From positions 2,660,211 through 2,696,718 of the forward strand of contig NC_090614.1 of the NCBI RefSeq assembly GCF_004359215.1: a DNA stretch of 36,508 nt. Reading direction: 5' to 3'. Shown one piece after another: positions 9,232 to 18,560 of this stretch. The position numbers were made by a program, and so were the translations under genes. The stretch's first letter is position 1; each line of letters begins with the position of its first letter. The stretch comes from Bremia lactucae. Taxonomy: Eukaryota > Oomycota > Peronosporomycetes > Peronosporales > Peronosporaceae. Under the pieces are notes generated by a model. It saw only the letters and a list, made by a program, of their open reading frames with translations, had not been told where the DNA came from and searched no databases.

Positions 9232-9868
9232 TGGACCTGATAGCAGGCAAGATTACCCGCTGAACTTAAGCATATTATTTAGCGGAGAAAAAAAAATAAC
9301 AAGGATTCCCCTCGTAACGGCGAGTGAAGCGGGATGAGCCCAAGCTTAAAATCTGTGTGCAAGATTTGCATGGCGAATTGTAGTCTATTGAGGCGTGATT
9401 AGCGTAGGCACTTGGGGCAAGTTCCTTGGAAGAGGACAGCATTAAAGGTGATACTCCCGCCGCCCCCCCCCCCGAGTTGCTTATGCGTACTATCCGTTTT
9501 CTTTGAGTCGCGTTGTTTGAGAATGCAGCGCAAAGCAAGTGGTAAATTCCATCTAAAGCTAAATATTGGTGCTAGACCGATAGCAAACAAGTACAGTGAG
9601 GGAAAGATAAAATGAACTTTGAAAAGAGAGTTAAAGGGTACCTGGAAGTGCTGAAAGAGAACCAAATCGTTTCCAGTATCAAAAATCCGCGGTATATTTT
9701 ATTGGCGAATGTGTGCGTGCATGTACTATGACAGCGGCGTTTTGCTGCGCCTTGTGTGTGTTTTGCATTTTCTCGCTGGTGCCCTGTACTGTGGTAGGAC
9801 GTCAATGTCAGTTCGTATGCTGCGGGAAGGCCTGCCGAGAAGGGAGGGCGAACGCTTGCGTTTGGGCA
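9232..9868 (+). rRNA. 28S rRNA, 5' part only, truncated
   Basis: Starts TTGGACCTGATAGCAGGC with the standard ACCCGCTGAACTTAAGCATA soon after, and runs through the D1 region and into D2. At about 9868, after GAACGCTTGCGTTTG, the sequence leaves rRNA and enters the minus-strand gag of Gypsy family A. About 640 of more than 3000 bases are present, so the gene is broken. A run of 12 C at about 9462-9473 is also foreign to normal D1. Confidence 0.9.
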
Positions 9869-10800
9869 TCTTCTTTGCCCCAAACGGGACTCTGGCATAG
9901 CAGCGAGCGATCATATGAACGCGCTTGCCGCATTGATAGAAGACGACGTCTGCATTGCTCAACTCCATGGGAGTGGCATCTGACCTCTCGGCCGACGGCT
10001 TATACCAAGCTGTCGGCTTGGCCCTCTTGGAGTATTACTCCTCAACTAAGACAATTTTGGATTGCCTCTTCCATCGTCGACGGGACATTTCTGAAAAGGG
10101 CTTATCGCAATTGGCCGTTCCATAGTCCGCTCATAAAAGCTGGCACCTAAATGTTCTCTTATATCGGACCTTCGGTAATGGATGCCGACAGCGATCTCTT
10201 GATATACTCTTGAAGAGATCGCGTCGCCTGTAGCGCTCCAAAGAAGCGCGCTTAAAGCAACACCTCGCTGTTCGGCGGCTCGTACATGGCGAGAATCTTT
10301 GTCGTAAAGATCGCCCATTGAGGAAACGCCATACGTCCGCCATAAGCGCCGAGTAAGCCTACTCTGAAGCCTTACCGCGCAAATATGAGAGGGCGAAAGA
10401 CACCTGCTGGCTGTCGTCTTTGGTGAGCTGCACCACACCGCATTGCTCTACGGCTAATAGCCAATGGACAATCGTGTGCGCTACAGTTCCATCGAACTTG
10501 GGTGGGTCCATCCGAATGGGCCTCGGTTGATGCGGCCGGTCAGAGAGCATCTCAACAGTGCTGTTGAGAGCCTCGCTTCGAGCCTGCTCATGCCTCAGCT
10601 CATCCTGAGTCTGAGTGACGGACTTCGCCGCAGCACGGCTCTGTGCCTCGGACGCAGCTCTCCACCGTCCGGGCACGAATGCCTCAAACTGCTCTTACTG
10701 AGCAACATGTTGCTCGGGAGGACTGCCCAAGAGCCTGGCCAGGGCTTCTTCACAAAGTCCCTGCGCCGTGGCCCTGCCATTTCCCGATGATGTTCGGAGA
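9869..10800 (-). pseudogene. Gypsy gag, inverted (family A)
   Basis: Capsid/nucleocapsid protein of family A, on minus while the rest of the element is on plus. From right to left: an N-terminal block RATAQGLCEEALARLLG (about 10720-10790), a coiled-coil-like EAQSRAAAKSVTQTQDELR stretch and the capsid motif RMDPPKFDGTVAHTIVHWLL in frame 10359-10676, later pieces in frames 10131-10343 and 10046-10438, and a zinc knuckle near 9930-9965 with CGKRVHMIARC, whose first Cys has become Phe. Its C-terminus touches the 28S break. Frameshifts near 10695 and 10360 disable it. Confidence 0.8.
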
Positions 10801-10873
10801 GGTGGGGGAAATGAGCCCAATCGATATTGAGGATCATCCTCACGTACACACGCAGAGATGCGGGTCGTGGAAA

Positions 10874-10891
10874 GGATTTCAAGTGCTACCA
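10874..10891 (-). promoter_or_regulatory. tRNA primer binding site (family A)
   Basis: On minus, two bases after LTR A, the sequence reads TGGTAGCACTTGAAATC. The TGGTAGCACT core is shared with the family B and C primer sites. It fixes the neighbouring inverted LTR as a 5' LTR and the minus strand as the original reading direction of this piece. Confidence 0.7.
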
Positions 10892-10893
10892 AG

Positions 10894-11390
10894 TGTAGGC
10901 GGGCAGGTCTTAATGCGGCCACGCTCTACTTTGACACACACCAAAGCACAGCGAGGCAGCGGTAAGACCGTCTTCTTTTGCGTGCAGTGAGATAGTTGTG
11001 GTGAGCGCCTAAGCGACCTCACCCAACGCACTAAGTACTTTGACATACGTGTCGTTTCGGGAGCGGTAATTCGGCTCCTCGTGCGCAATTCTCAAGTATG
11101 AAATAGTTTTCAGACTGATTTATTTCTAATCGTATTAAATATAAATTCTTAAAATAACCAATCCTAAAATGACATATCTGGAGATAGACACTAATATCTA
11201 TTTGCAATGTATCTTTCAAGATACTTCGCGTAACGGATGACGCTAGCCGTTTTCCCCGCCAATGTGAATGCCCTCAGGGATATCGCATACACAGGGTTGG
11301 GTCACAATGTGAACCATACCCAAGTGGTAGGTACAATTACATCACTTGAGTAATTGACCACCTGCTGGTCTATAGCACTCAAGTAAGAGA
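10894..11390 (-). repeat. LTR A, inverted 5' LTR
   Basis: Reverse complement of the LTRs at 16961-17463 and 21402-21906, ending CCTACA on minus at 10894. Shared blocks include AAAGATAC..., GTGCGCACGAG and CGCTGTGCT. The right end lacks the terminal TGCCCTAATTTTAC of the other copies, so about 40 bases are missing, and the protease on plus begins directly after. Confidence 0.85.
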
Positions 11391-11394
11391 CTAT

Positions 11395-11690
11395 GACCAG
11401 GTGATGACCCTCCTAGTGGATTCGGGTGCATCACAAAATTTTGTAAAACTCGCGGTTTTAAAAAAAAGATTGGCGATGTTTGAGCCGCTTTGCCAGGATG
11501 GCAAGCGAGAAGAGGCGACCGTTCGTTTAGCGAACGGCGCGCTCGTTAAGTCTGAGGGAGTTCAGGTAGAACTCGCCTTCAGCTTTAGTGACTTCTCTTG
11601 TAAAGAAAATTTCATAGTGCTAGGAATGGAGAGTCCGTATGACCTATGCCATGGTTGGCAAAACATCAGCCATGGATAGACTGGCATACA
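11395..11690 (+). pseudogene. Gypsy aspartic protease (family A)
   Basis: Open frame 11401-11679 starts in the catalytic block TLLVDSGASQNFV, so the Asp-Ser-Gly-Ala active site is intact. A VRLANGALV flap region and the run NFIVLGMESPYDL follow. The ILGMPWL region is then shifted: the frame ends near 11679 in a scrambled sequence (CHGWQNISHG). The start is cut by the inversion breakpoint. Confidence 0.85.
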
Positions 11691-12180
11691 CGCACAGTTG
11701 AGAACTCTACGCAGGACACCGGAAGGATGTGCTCCTGCGAGAGGCGTATGCAACTGATGACGTGTCGAACACAGTTGAGGGTGTGTTGACGGAAAGTCAA
11801 ACGTCACCAATTCCTACCCAGCTTGTGGAGACTGGGGTAGTGAAAAGGACGATGACAAGTAGTCATGCGTCCGGAAGTCCTGCACAGAGCCGAGAGCCTG
11901 GTGCGGTTAAAAGGGGTGCGTTAGTTAGGAGTGCAACGACACCCGCTTCCCAAAAAAAGGTCGTGATGACTCGAAGAACGAGTACTCGACAGATAAGGAC
12001 GATCAAAGGCACATCTAAACGAGTGACCTTTGGATCAGTCTCTAAAAACGAGGACGAGCCATCAAACGAGGTGTTCGAGGCCGTCAAAGACGAAATGCGG
12101 AGACATCCTCAGTTGAGGTGCTCCGACAAGTCTTTAAATCTGCCGAGGAGATAGTAAACTTCTGGAACTGGTGTGATTAT
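11691..12180 (+). pseudogene. Gypsy protease-RT linker (family A)
   Basis: Frame 11729-12154 is open for 141 codons and rich in Thr, Ser, Arg and Lys, without a recognised fold. It sits where oomycete Gypsy polyproteins have a disordered linker. I see nothing that suggests an independent gene. Confidence 0.55.
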
Positions 12181-13215
12181 TTCGTGAATCTTTCCTTCCT
12201 CTAACTCGGCAAGGAATAGATCTTACGACATTTTTGGGAAAGAACCTGATGTACTGATGCTCGTCGTCTACAATGGACGAGAGCGTCGTATAATTGGACA
12301 AAAAGAAACGGTTCGCTGCTCATGGTTGGATGCCTTGAGAGACAGTCCGTCGTTTGAAGTTCTGTGAATACATCGCGATGTTTTCCCGGAAGAAGTGCCG
12401 AGCCGCCTACCAGCCGACAGGGGCATAGGCACGAAATAGACCTCAAACCTGGCACCAAGTATTGTGTGAACAGGCAATGGTTGTTGCCGATAAAACAAGT
12501 CGATTATATCGATGAGCTCTTCAACAAGGGAGCCAAGGCGGGACATGTGCGTGAGAGCAAATCGCCTCACTTCAGCCCGACCTTTTGTGTGCGTAAAGCC
12601 ACAGGTGGATGGCGCGTGGTTCATGCTTAGAATAAGCTGAACACGGCGACCATACCGGCACAAACGCCAATCCCGCAGAAAGATGTCTTGTTGAACTTTA
12701 TGGAAAAGTTAACTATCTTTTCCGCGTTAGATTGAAGGATGGCTACTATCAGGTACTCATGAGAGAATCCGATGTAGCCAAAACATCTATGAGCACCCCA
12801 AGCGGTATGCTTTGGAAGTGGCCTGTGCTGCTCAAAGTTTAAACAGCGTATCAGCGACATTCAACCGAGCGGTGGCTGACGTGATGCGTCAGCACCGAGC
12901 CTACGCGCCCCATAATTTTGACAATGATTTTCTGCATGGTTGGGCCGAGGACGGGCTGAGCGCAATAGAGTTGCACAAGCGTCATTTAAGCCACTGTGTT
13001 GCAGAAATCTGGAGGACGGCAAATTGTACGTCAACTTGCAAAAGTGCGTCATAGGGGTCCCCGAGTACCTGTGCTGGGCTGCATCGTTGGTACACATGGT
13101 GTACGAGCAGACCCAGACAAGGTACAATCAGTAAAGGAATGGCCAAACCCACGACATGTGAAGGATTTGCGCCAATTCCTAGGGCTCTCTAATTACTTGC
13201 CAAAAATGCAGTAGC
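12181..13215 (+). pseudogene. Gypsy reverse transcriptase (family A)
   Basis: The finger block is in frame 12364-12630 (HEIDLKPGTKYCVNRQWLLP, RESKSPHFSPTFCVRKATGG) and ends at a TAG at 12628. Palm and thumb continue through several frames to about 13210 (DLRQFLGLSNYL). The catalytic box at 12914-12925 reads Asn-Phe-Asp-Asn in place of Tyr-Phe-Asp-Asp, so the second metal-binding Asp is lost. Homologues of this RT lie at 24312 and 26216. Confidence 0.85.
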
Positions 13216-13340
13216 CATCATTTAAAAATATAGCAATAATTATGCAGAGCGAACTAAACCATTCTCTGACCCCCTTTAAAAGGACGCATAATGGTTTGGA
13301 TGAAAGATCAAGAAGATAGTTTACTTTTGTGAAGCACTCT
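13216..13340 (+). pseudogene. RT connection, decayed (family A)
   Basis: Between the RT thumb and RNase H. The sequence is badly degraded, with stops in all forward frames, and is assigned by position only. Confidence 0.4.
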
Positions 13341-13900
13341 CTTATCGAGGCACAGTCTTGGCATTGCCAGACGCTGATAAGCCATTTAGCTTCGTCTGGG
13401 ATGCAAGTAGTTTTGCAACCGGCAGCGCGCAGAAAGATGACGACGGCGATGACGGTGTCATCCCTTATCAGTCCCGGCTTTTACGAGCCGCGGAACTGAA
13501 TTACCCTATGTATGACAAAGAGCTACTTTCAATAAAGTATGCTCTTGTCAAGTTTCGAGTGCACCTATTGGGCACCGAACCATTTGTAGTGTATGGATCA
13601 CGCTTCACTGCGGACCACAATAAACTCACCGCACCTCTCGCCAAGAATGACAATATGGCTCGCATTCTTCTCTGAATTTAATTTTAAAGTTAAAGTTGTA
13701 TACAAGCCGGGTAAGACGAATATCCTGGCTGACGATTTATCGCGCATACCAGACTTCAAGGTAAGACACCAGGAAAATTTGTCTAGTGCTAAAGCAAAAT
13801 TTCAGCCGTCAACGTTGGCAGCCATCAAGGCACAAGCCCTTGCCTCTGAAATTAAAGAGAGCTCCGTCAGAACGAAGATTGTCGCCTGCTGTTAGATTAC
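13341..13900 (+). pseudogene. Gypsy RNase H and tether (family A)
   Basis: Frame 13358-13675 has the start of Ty3/Gypsy RNase H (FVWDASSFATGSA with the first catalytic Asp, then LRAAELNYPMYDKELLSIKYAL). It then shifts to frame 13593-13895 (TDHASLRT-type site as MDHASLRTTINSPHLS, then VVYKPGKTNILADDLSRIPD, the usual C-terminal signature). One frameshift near 13600 separates the halves. Confidence 0.85.
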
Positions 13901-15240
13901 TTTGGTGGACGCAAGGTAACCCTTTCGCCGCACCTAAAAGCTAAGCTCAATCGCTGCAGCTTTAGCGATGATCTGTTATGGCATCAGCTGTCACCTTGTG
14001 ATCTCTTGAGAATCTATGTACCTCATGACACAGATCTCAGCCTGATTACTCTTCACGAGCTCCACGATGCATCATCGAGTAGGCAGTTAGGCCGTGAAAA
14101 GACATTCTTACGAGTGTCAGAGCATTTTTTTGGCCACACCTGTATAGATAGGTGGCCAACTACATTCGCTCTTGCGAACAGTGTCAGCGCATTAAGCCTG
14201 CACCGTCCAGCAGTGCGCCACTGAAGCCGCTTCCAATTCCAGCCAATTGTTGGAATTCAGTAAGTCTGGACTTCATGTTTGGCATGCCGCCCAATAGTAA
14301 GGGCTGGACGGGGTTCGTCGTCAAAATGGTGCGTTTAGCACCATGTAAAACATCGATCACAGGCAAGGAGGTAGCTCTCTTGTTCCTGGATCATTCATAC
14401 CGATAGGGGATGCCCGTGTTCATAGTATCGGACCGGGATCCACGTTTTACGTCTGCTTTCTGGCGACATGTGTTTGAGCTGCTAGGTAGCAAGCTCCACA
14501 TGTCGACTGCAGATCATCCCCAGACCGATGACCAAACGTGCCAATCGGATCGTGGCGGATGTATTACGCACGATAGCGGTTCCCAAAGACTGGAGCAATT
14601 GCCCTTTGTGAAGTTTGCTATCAATAACAGTGTCCACGCCAGTACCGTTGAGACACCGTTTTGTACACTGCGCCATCCTCGGACGCAAGTCTCGTTTGTT
14701 GGCAGCTTGAGTCTTAGTGGGAAGGACCTTACACTATGCTCGGTGCGAAAAAGGGACATAGTTTCGTCAATATGACAATGACCCGCGAGGGTGACGTCTC
14801 AACGACAGAAACTTGCTCTAGTGACCTTGCAGTTTAGCAACGTACTATGGCCGACCTCTTGGTGGTGTCATAGGCGAGTTAGATGCAGAAAGCGTGAGCG
14901 AAGCTCAACACTTTGTGCATGGGCGATTAGCCATCGCACGAAAAGTCAGGGTCGCGATGGCAAGCGCACAGGATAAACAAAAATAATATGCTGACCGAAA
15001 TGGTTGCAAAAATAATGACCGCTTAAGAGTGGGGAAAAGGACTATTCAGTACAGTTACCTACCTAAAAATGCAATTCATGTACTATGCAGAGGTACTGCG
15101 AAGTTGTAACCGAGTTTCATTAGGCCGTTTTCGGTGGTAGAAAAAGTTGAAGACCTAAATCACAGGCTCACCCTTCCGATGTATATGAAGACGCACCCCG
15201 TATCTTACGTGAGTCCTGTGAAACGGTATGTAGACCCAAA
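13901..15240 (+). pseudogene. Gypsy integrase (family A)
   Basis: Zinc domain at about 14055-14195: the second His of the HHCC set reads Gln (SSRQLGREKT), while CEQC is kept in frame 14152-14406. The core follows with LDFMFGMP (first Asp), a TAG near 14405 and IVSDRDPRF (second Asp) in frame 14410-14775. The third block DHPQTD is kept, but a small deletion and frame change at about 14535-14545 remove the codon expected for the catalytic Glu. The C-terminal GPY/F-like module (FIRPFSVVEKV, THPVSYVSPVKRYVDP) is at about 15115-15240. Confidence 0.85.
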
Positions 15241-15894
15241 TGAGCTCACATACCCCCATCCGTCTAAGGAGATCGATGGTGACGCCGCCTGTGAGTCAAG
15301 AGCGATCGGGTGAGGGAGACGGCGAAGGTGAAAAATATTCAGCCGAATGGCTCCTCCCACCACGAAAAGGACTTGTGGATACCACGCGCGTAATGCGGGT
15401 CCTTCAGCATCAAATTTTTCATGGATGTCAAGCATAAGCTTCAGGCGTTCATAACCCCGACGATCCTTTGCGCGGACATCCTGAAGATCTAAGGTCAGCC
15501 GCAAGACTTGACTCTCGAGATCCGCAATACGTTGTTCGGCAGCGCCTAACGCCTGCGATTGAACGGACGAATGCAAAGCAGCCGCGATGGAGTGGGCGAG
15601 ATCGCCACTCCTATCGGGCACCGCCTGAATGGTTGGATGTGAGTGGGAAATGCCGCTTCTTTGTTGAAAGGTTGTTTGCTTACAGCTTCGTGAGGCAAAA
15701 GTATCAAATCCTCGTAAAGTAGAGAGGTTACTCGGAGAGTGTCGACTCTTAGGAACCGATCGATACCCTACGATTTGGTGTGCCCGGCTTGGTGGCTGCC
15801 TATGAAAAGGAAAACCAGCTGACACCTCTCCGCTAGTCTCAAAGTGACTAGCAGGAGGAGCGTAGTGAGACAAAAACAAGAGGAATAGTACCAC
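15205..15894 (-). other. Antisense open frame opposite chromodomain (family A)
   Basis: A 229-codon open frame on minus, antisense to integrase end, linker and chromodomain. It starts with a hydrophobic run and its middle (about 15430-15600) is coiled-coil-like: AAEQRIADLESQVLRLTLDL, then repeated Leu/Lys/Glu. K/E/Q-rich sense linkers yield Leu-rich antisense codons, so it may be a shadow. A similar antisense coiled coil stands at the same relative place in family C (28142-28567), so I list it but do not claim a gene. Confidence 0.3.
15468..15815 (+). pseudogene. Chromodomain at pol C-terminus (family A)
   Basis: A chromodomain guides integration by binding histone marks. Frame 15468-15722 reads a Pro/Arg-rich linker, then CRFFVERLFAYSFVRQKYQI and LVK, then TAG at 15720. 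In the same frame RGYSES follows, and a second TAG at 15750 stands where Trp-Glu-Pro begins. Both stops replace expected Trp codons (TGG to TAG), the aromatic positions of this fold. The end, GVPGLVAAYEKENQLT, is intact. Confidence 0.8.
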
Positions 15895-15899
15895 CCATG

Positions 15900-16960
15900 A
15901 TTTCTTTCACACGCAAGCAGGCAAAATTAATTCGCTGCAAACGCTGTTTCATCGCACCGTGATGCGGTTGAAAGCGGCGCGTGAATTCTGGCTCGTATTG
16001 GTCAAGCGTTTCACATGAACGCAACACGACCGGGATAGAGAAAATATGCCCAAGCGATTTCCCTGAGCCCTACATGATTTAAAGACACCGTAATAATTAT
16101 GTGCGTCTACAAGAGCGCGCTCTAGGAGCGACGCTCTTGGCCCGTTTAAACGAGGCCATTTAAAAGGAGAGGCATCAGTGATATGCCACCCGTCACATAG
16201 CCAAGTTCAAAACGACTGACTTGTGACATCGACTGTGCACGTTCACGTGTCGTTGGCGAAGCTTTAGGCTTAGAATTCTCTACGCCAGAACCATTATGGA
16301 TAAAAGTCTGAGTATAAGGCGTTGGGGTTTTTCCCAACGGAGGAGAGACTGCGCCTTCATGGGCAGTGCTCTCATTAATGGTCGCTGCGCCACCCAGCGC
16401 AGACGACAAGATAGCATGGAAAAATTTGTTTTAAGGCAGATTCGACGTGAATGGTTTTACCTATATGCTTGGATTGCACATCTCCATATTAGGAGCAATG
16501 AGTGAAGTTTGGATGGGCAATAAAGCGCCATTATCCTTCCTCATTAAGTCGTTGTCCCCATCACTACTATGAGGTGATGGCCACGGTGTCGACTCAATGC
16601 ACTCGACAATGAGCGATGGATCAACATCATCACTGTGTAAGTGGGATGGATCATTTTGGTCCAGCCAACGCGAAAGCAGCAGTAGCTGTCGGCGTTGTAA
16701 CTGTGGCACTGAGCGACGGCGACGCGTTAACGCGGAGCGTGCGCTTCGTGTGCGGTTGGGTGGTTTTTTTTTGTAGACGACCCACCAGCTTGGCCCCTTT
16801 GAGGTTGCATACCTGGCTACGTGAAAGGCACAGGTAGCAAGAGTGAATGAGAAAAAAACTAAACGCCCCATAAAGCAGCTCGCTGTTCTTCTGTCCTTTG
16901 TTACGAATTTTTAATATGTAAATTCGTTCTTGAAGATGGGATAGTGTCACTGGCTAAAGC
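15900..16960 (-). other. Region between chromodomain and 3' LTR (family A)
   Basis: About 1.06 kb with no recognised sense domain. The longest frames are on minus: 16461-16871 (136 codons, basic N-terminal half, acidic Ser-rich C-terminal half) and 16146-16409. I do not recognise them. They could be parts of one decayed antisense gene that continues into 15894-15205, or chance. No clear polypurine tract precedes the LTR at 16961. Confidence 0.35.
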
Positions 16961-17463
16961 TGCCCTAATTTTACGCAATCCCCGTCCAGCACACTTAATG
17001 TACTTGACGGAATGGTAAATTACTCAAGTGATGTATTTGTACATACCGTTTGGGTGTGGTTGACATTGTGACTCACCCTTGTGCACGTGTTGCCTTTGAG
17101 TCATTCACATTAGCGGGGATTACGGCTAGTGTCATCTGATACGCGAGGTATCTTGAAAGATACGCTCGCAATAAACATTATTTTCTATCTACAGAGATGG
17201 CATTTTTGATTGGTTTTATATTTACTACGATTAAATAAAAATTAGTCTAAAATCTACTTCCTACTTCATAAGTGCGCACGAGAAGCCGGATTACCGCCCC
17301 GTGATGACACGTATATCAAAGTACTTAGTGCGTTGGGCGAGGTCGCTAAAGGCGCCCACCACGACGACCTCACTGCACGTGAGAAAGTCGGTAACACCGC
17401 TTCCTCGCTGTGCTAGGGTGTGTCTTAGTAGAGCATGGCCGCATTAAAACGTGCCCACCTTCA
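16961..17463 (+). repeat. LTR A, 3' LTR of family A element
   Basis: A 503-bp LTR starting TGCCCTAATTTTAC and ending CCTTCA, parallel to the copy at 21402-21906 and opposite to that at 10894-11390. The right flank at 17464-17468 is ATTAG; the matching left flank of the element is lost in the rearrangement. It cuts into LTR D on its right. Confidence 0.85.
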
Positions 17464-17906
17464 ATTAGTCAACCTACTGAACCTCGGTTACTTCACGTAC
17501 ATGACGTGTAGAGATATGTTCTATGTAGCTAAGATGTCTTAGCTAATAAGGGTTAATTCGAAGGCTTAAGTTAATAAAAAAGGCAAAACTGTATCGATTT
17601 ATTGAGTTCTTTCATAACGATAATCTATCGACTGGCATAAATGTAATAATTACTGATTATGCAATTCGCTTTACTGCGCGACGCCTTCTCGTGTCTTCTG
17701 GCGATGGACGTGGTCAATTCAATGTTATATGAACCAATCAATAGAACAATGTCTTATTGCGTCAATATTACCAAATGTTGTAATCTCGGATCAAAATTGA
17801 AAAAAAAGAATGGTTTTGTGCTTTTTTATCACATCGTATAGGAAATAATATATTTATTATTCCTCTTATTGCAACTAATATATATGTATCTGTACACCCC
17901 GTTACA
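17464..17906 (-). repeat. LTR D, 3' LTR on minus
   Basis: On minus it starts TGTAACGGGGTGTACAG at 17906. It matches the split copy at 25795-26671, and its start resembles LTR B. The left end is cut by LTR A. The sequence just outside its start is a polypurine tract, so this is the 3' LTR of a minus-strand element whose body lay to the right. Confidence 0.75.
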
Positions 17907-17920
17907 TTATCCCCCTAAAC
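17907..17920 (-). promoter_or_regulatory. Polypurine tract of LTR D element
   Basis: On minus the sequence GTTTAGGGGGATAA lies directly before the LTR start TGTAACGGGG. Such tracts prime plus-strand DNA synthesis in LTR elements, so it fixes the element orientation. Confidence 0.7.
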
Positions 17921-18560
17921 AGCAGTCGCTATAGTGACTGATGTAAAGCGATAGAGAGCGTTATTATGTCTCTCTCTGTAAATTGGCAATTGTTGAATAT
18001 TTTTTAATTCAAACTTTTAATTGCGAGCCCGAACGCGTGCCGCAAAGCTGGCAGCTGCAAGTCTCAATGCAGCTTCTAGTGATGCAAATGTTACAGTAGA
18101 TCTACTGTGGGAAATGCGTCACCGGGAGCCGCGTCCGTTGAACATACGGATTCTAATGTGACATCATATCGATCTTGATTGACGCTCGTCGGACCCTTTT
18201 GGTGCGGAGTCATCTTGTGCTGACTCTATAGACGATGATAACTCTGGTGATGTCATAATGCATCACCAGAAATGAAGTGATCGTAAAGTTCATTTCCGTT
18301 AGCATATTACAGGTGATGATAGTATGCATCACTAGAGACGAAGCGAAGCTTTTGCTCATCACACATCGACTCAAAAGTCAAGCGAATAATAGCAATGTTA
18401 ATTCAACGATAGTGAGAACAACAATGCTCTCACGAAAGAGGAGAATGGCATCTCTGCAGTCCGAACCTGTCGCACTGATGACAAAAACAAAACCGAGTCA
18501 GCAGGAGAATTCCTGCTGGCTAGAGGATCAGTGGTCCGTTGCGTAATGAATTAAGTCGCT
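17921..18560. other. Unassigned stretch with short palindromes
   Basis: About 640 bp, without a recognised gene. It includes CTGGTGATGTCATAATGCAT and neighbours at 18242-18275, an imperfect palindrome whose relative occurs at 25294-25322 and is likewise followed by a CATTTCC..TTAGC block. This points to a shared element 3' region or LTR remnant. An open frame at 18277-18546 has no recognised content. Confidence 0.4.

Larger units (their letters stand above)
11391..17463 (+). mobile_element. Ty3/Gypsy element, family A, main part
   Basis: Plus-strand protease, linker, RT, RNase H, integrase, chromodomain and 3' LTR. Together with the inverted gag and LTR at 9869-11390 it would make a complete chromovirus-type element, so a single inversion of the LTR-gag segment explains most of the layout. 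The coding part holds stops and frameshifts in every domain, including two stops inside the chromodomain. The 3' LTR abuts LTR D at 17464. Confidence 0.85.

Noticed and set aside
9462..9473. C12 run as a biological signal in 28S
   Set aside because: Long homopolymers are often sequencing or assembly errors and the unit is a pseudogene.
9713..10150. 145-codon plus frame as a gene
   Set aside because: It runs from 28S into the antisense of gag; a chance frame.
10643..10990. Plus frame of 115 codons
   Set aside because: Antisense to family A gag and LTR; composition has no independent support.
15205..15894. Minus frame starting with a hydrophobic run as a secreted protein
   Set aside because: The first part is simply antisense to the chromodomain; kept only as an antisense-frame observation.
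16461..16871. Minus frame with hydrophobic N-terminus and Arg-rich part, as a secreted effector
   Set aside because: No RxLR-EER or LFLAK motif in the right place and it lies antisense in a decayed Gypsy element.
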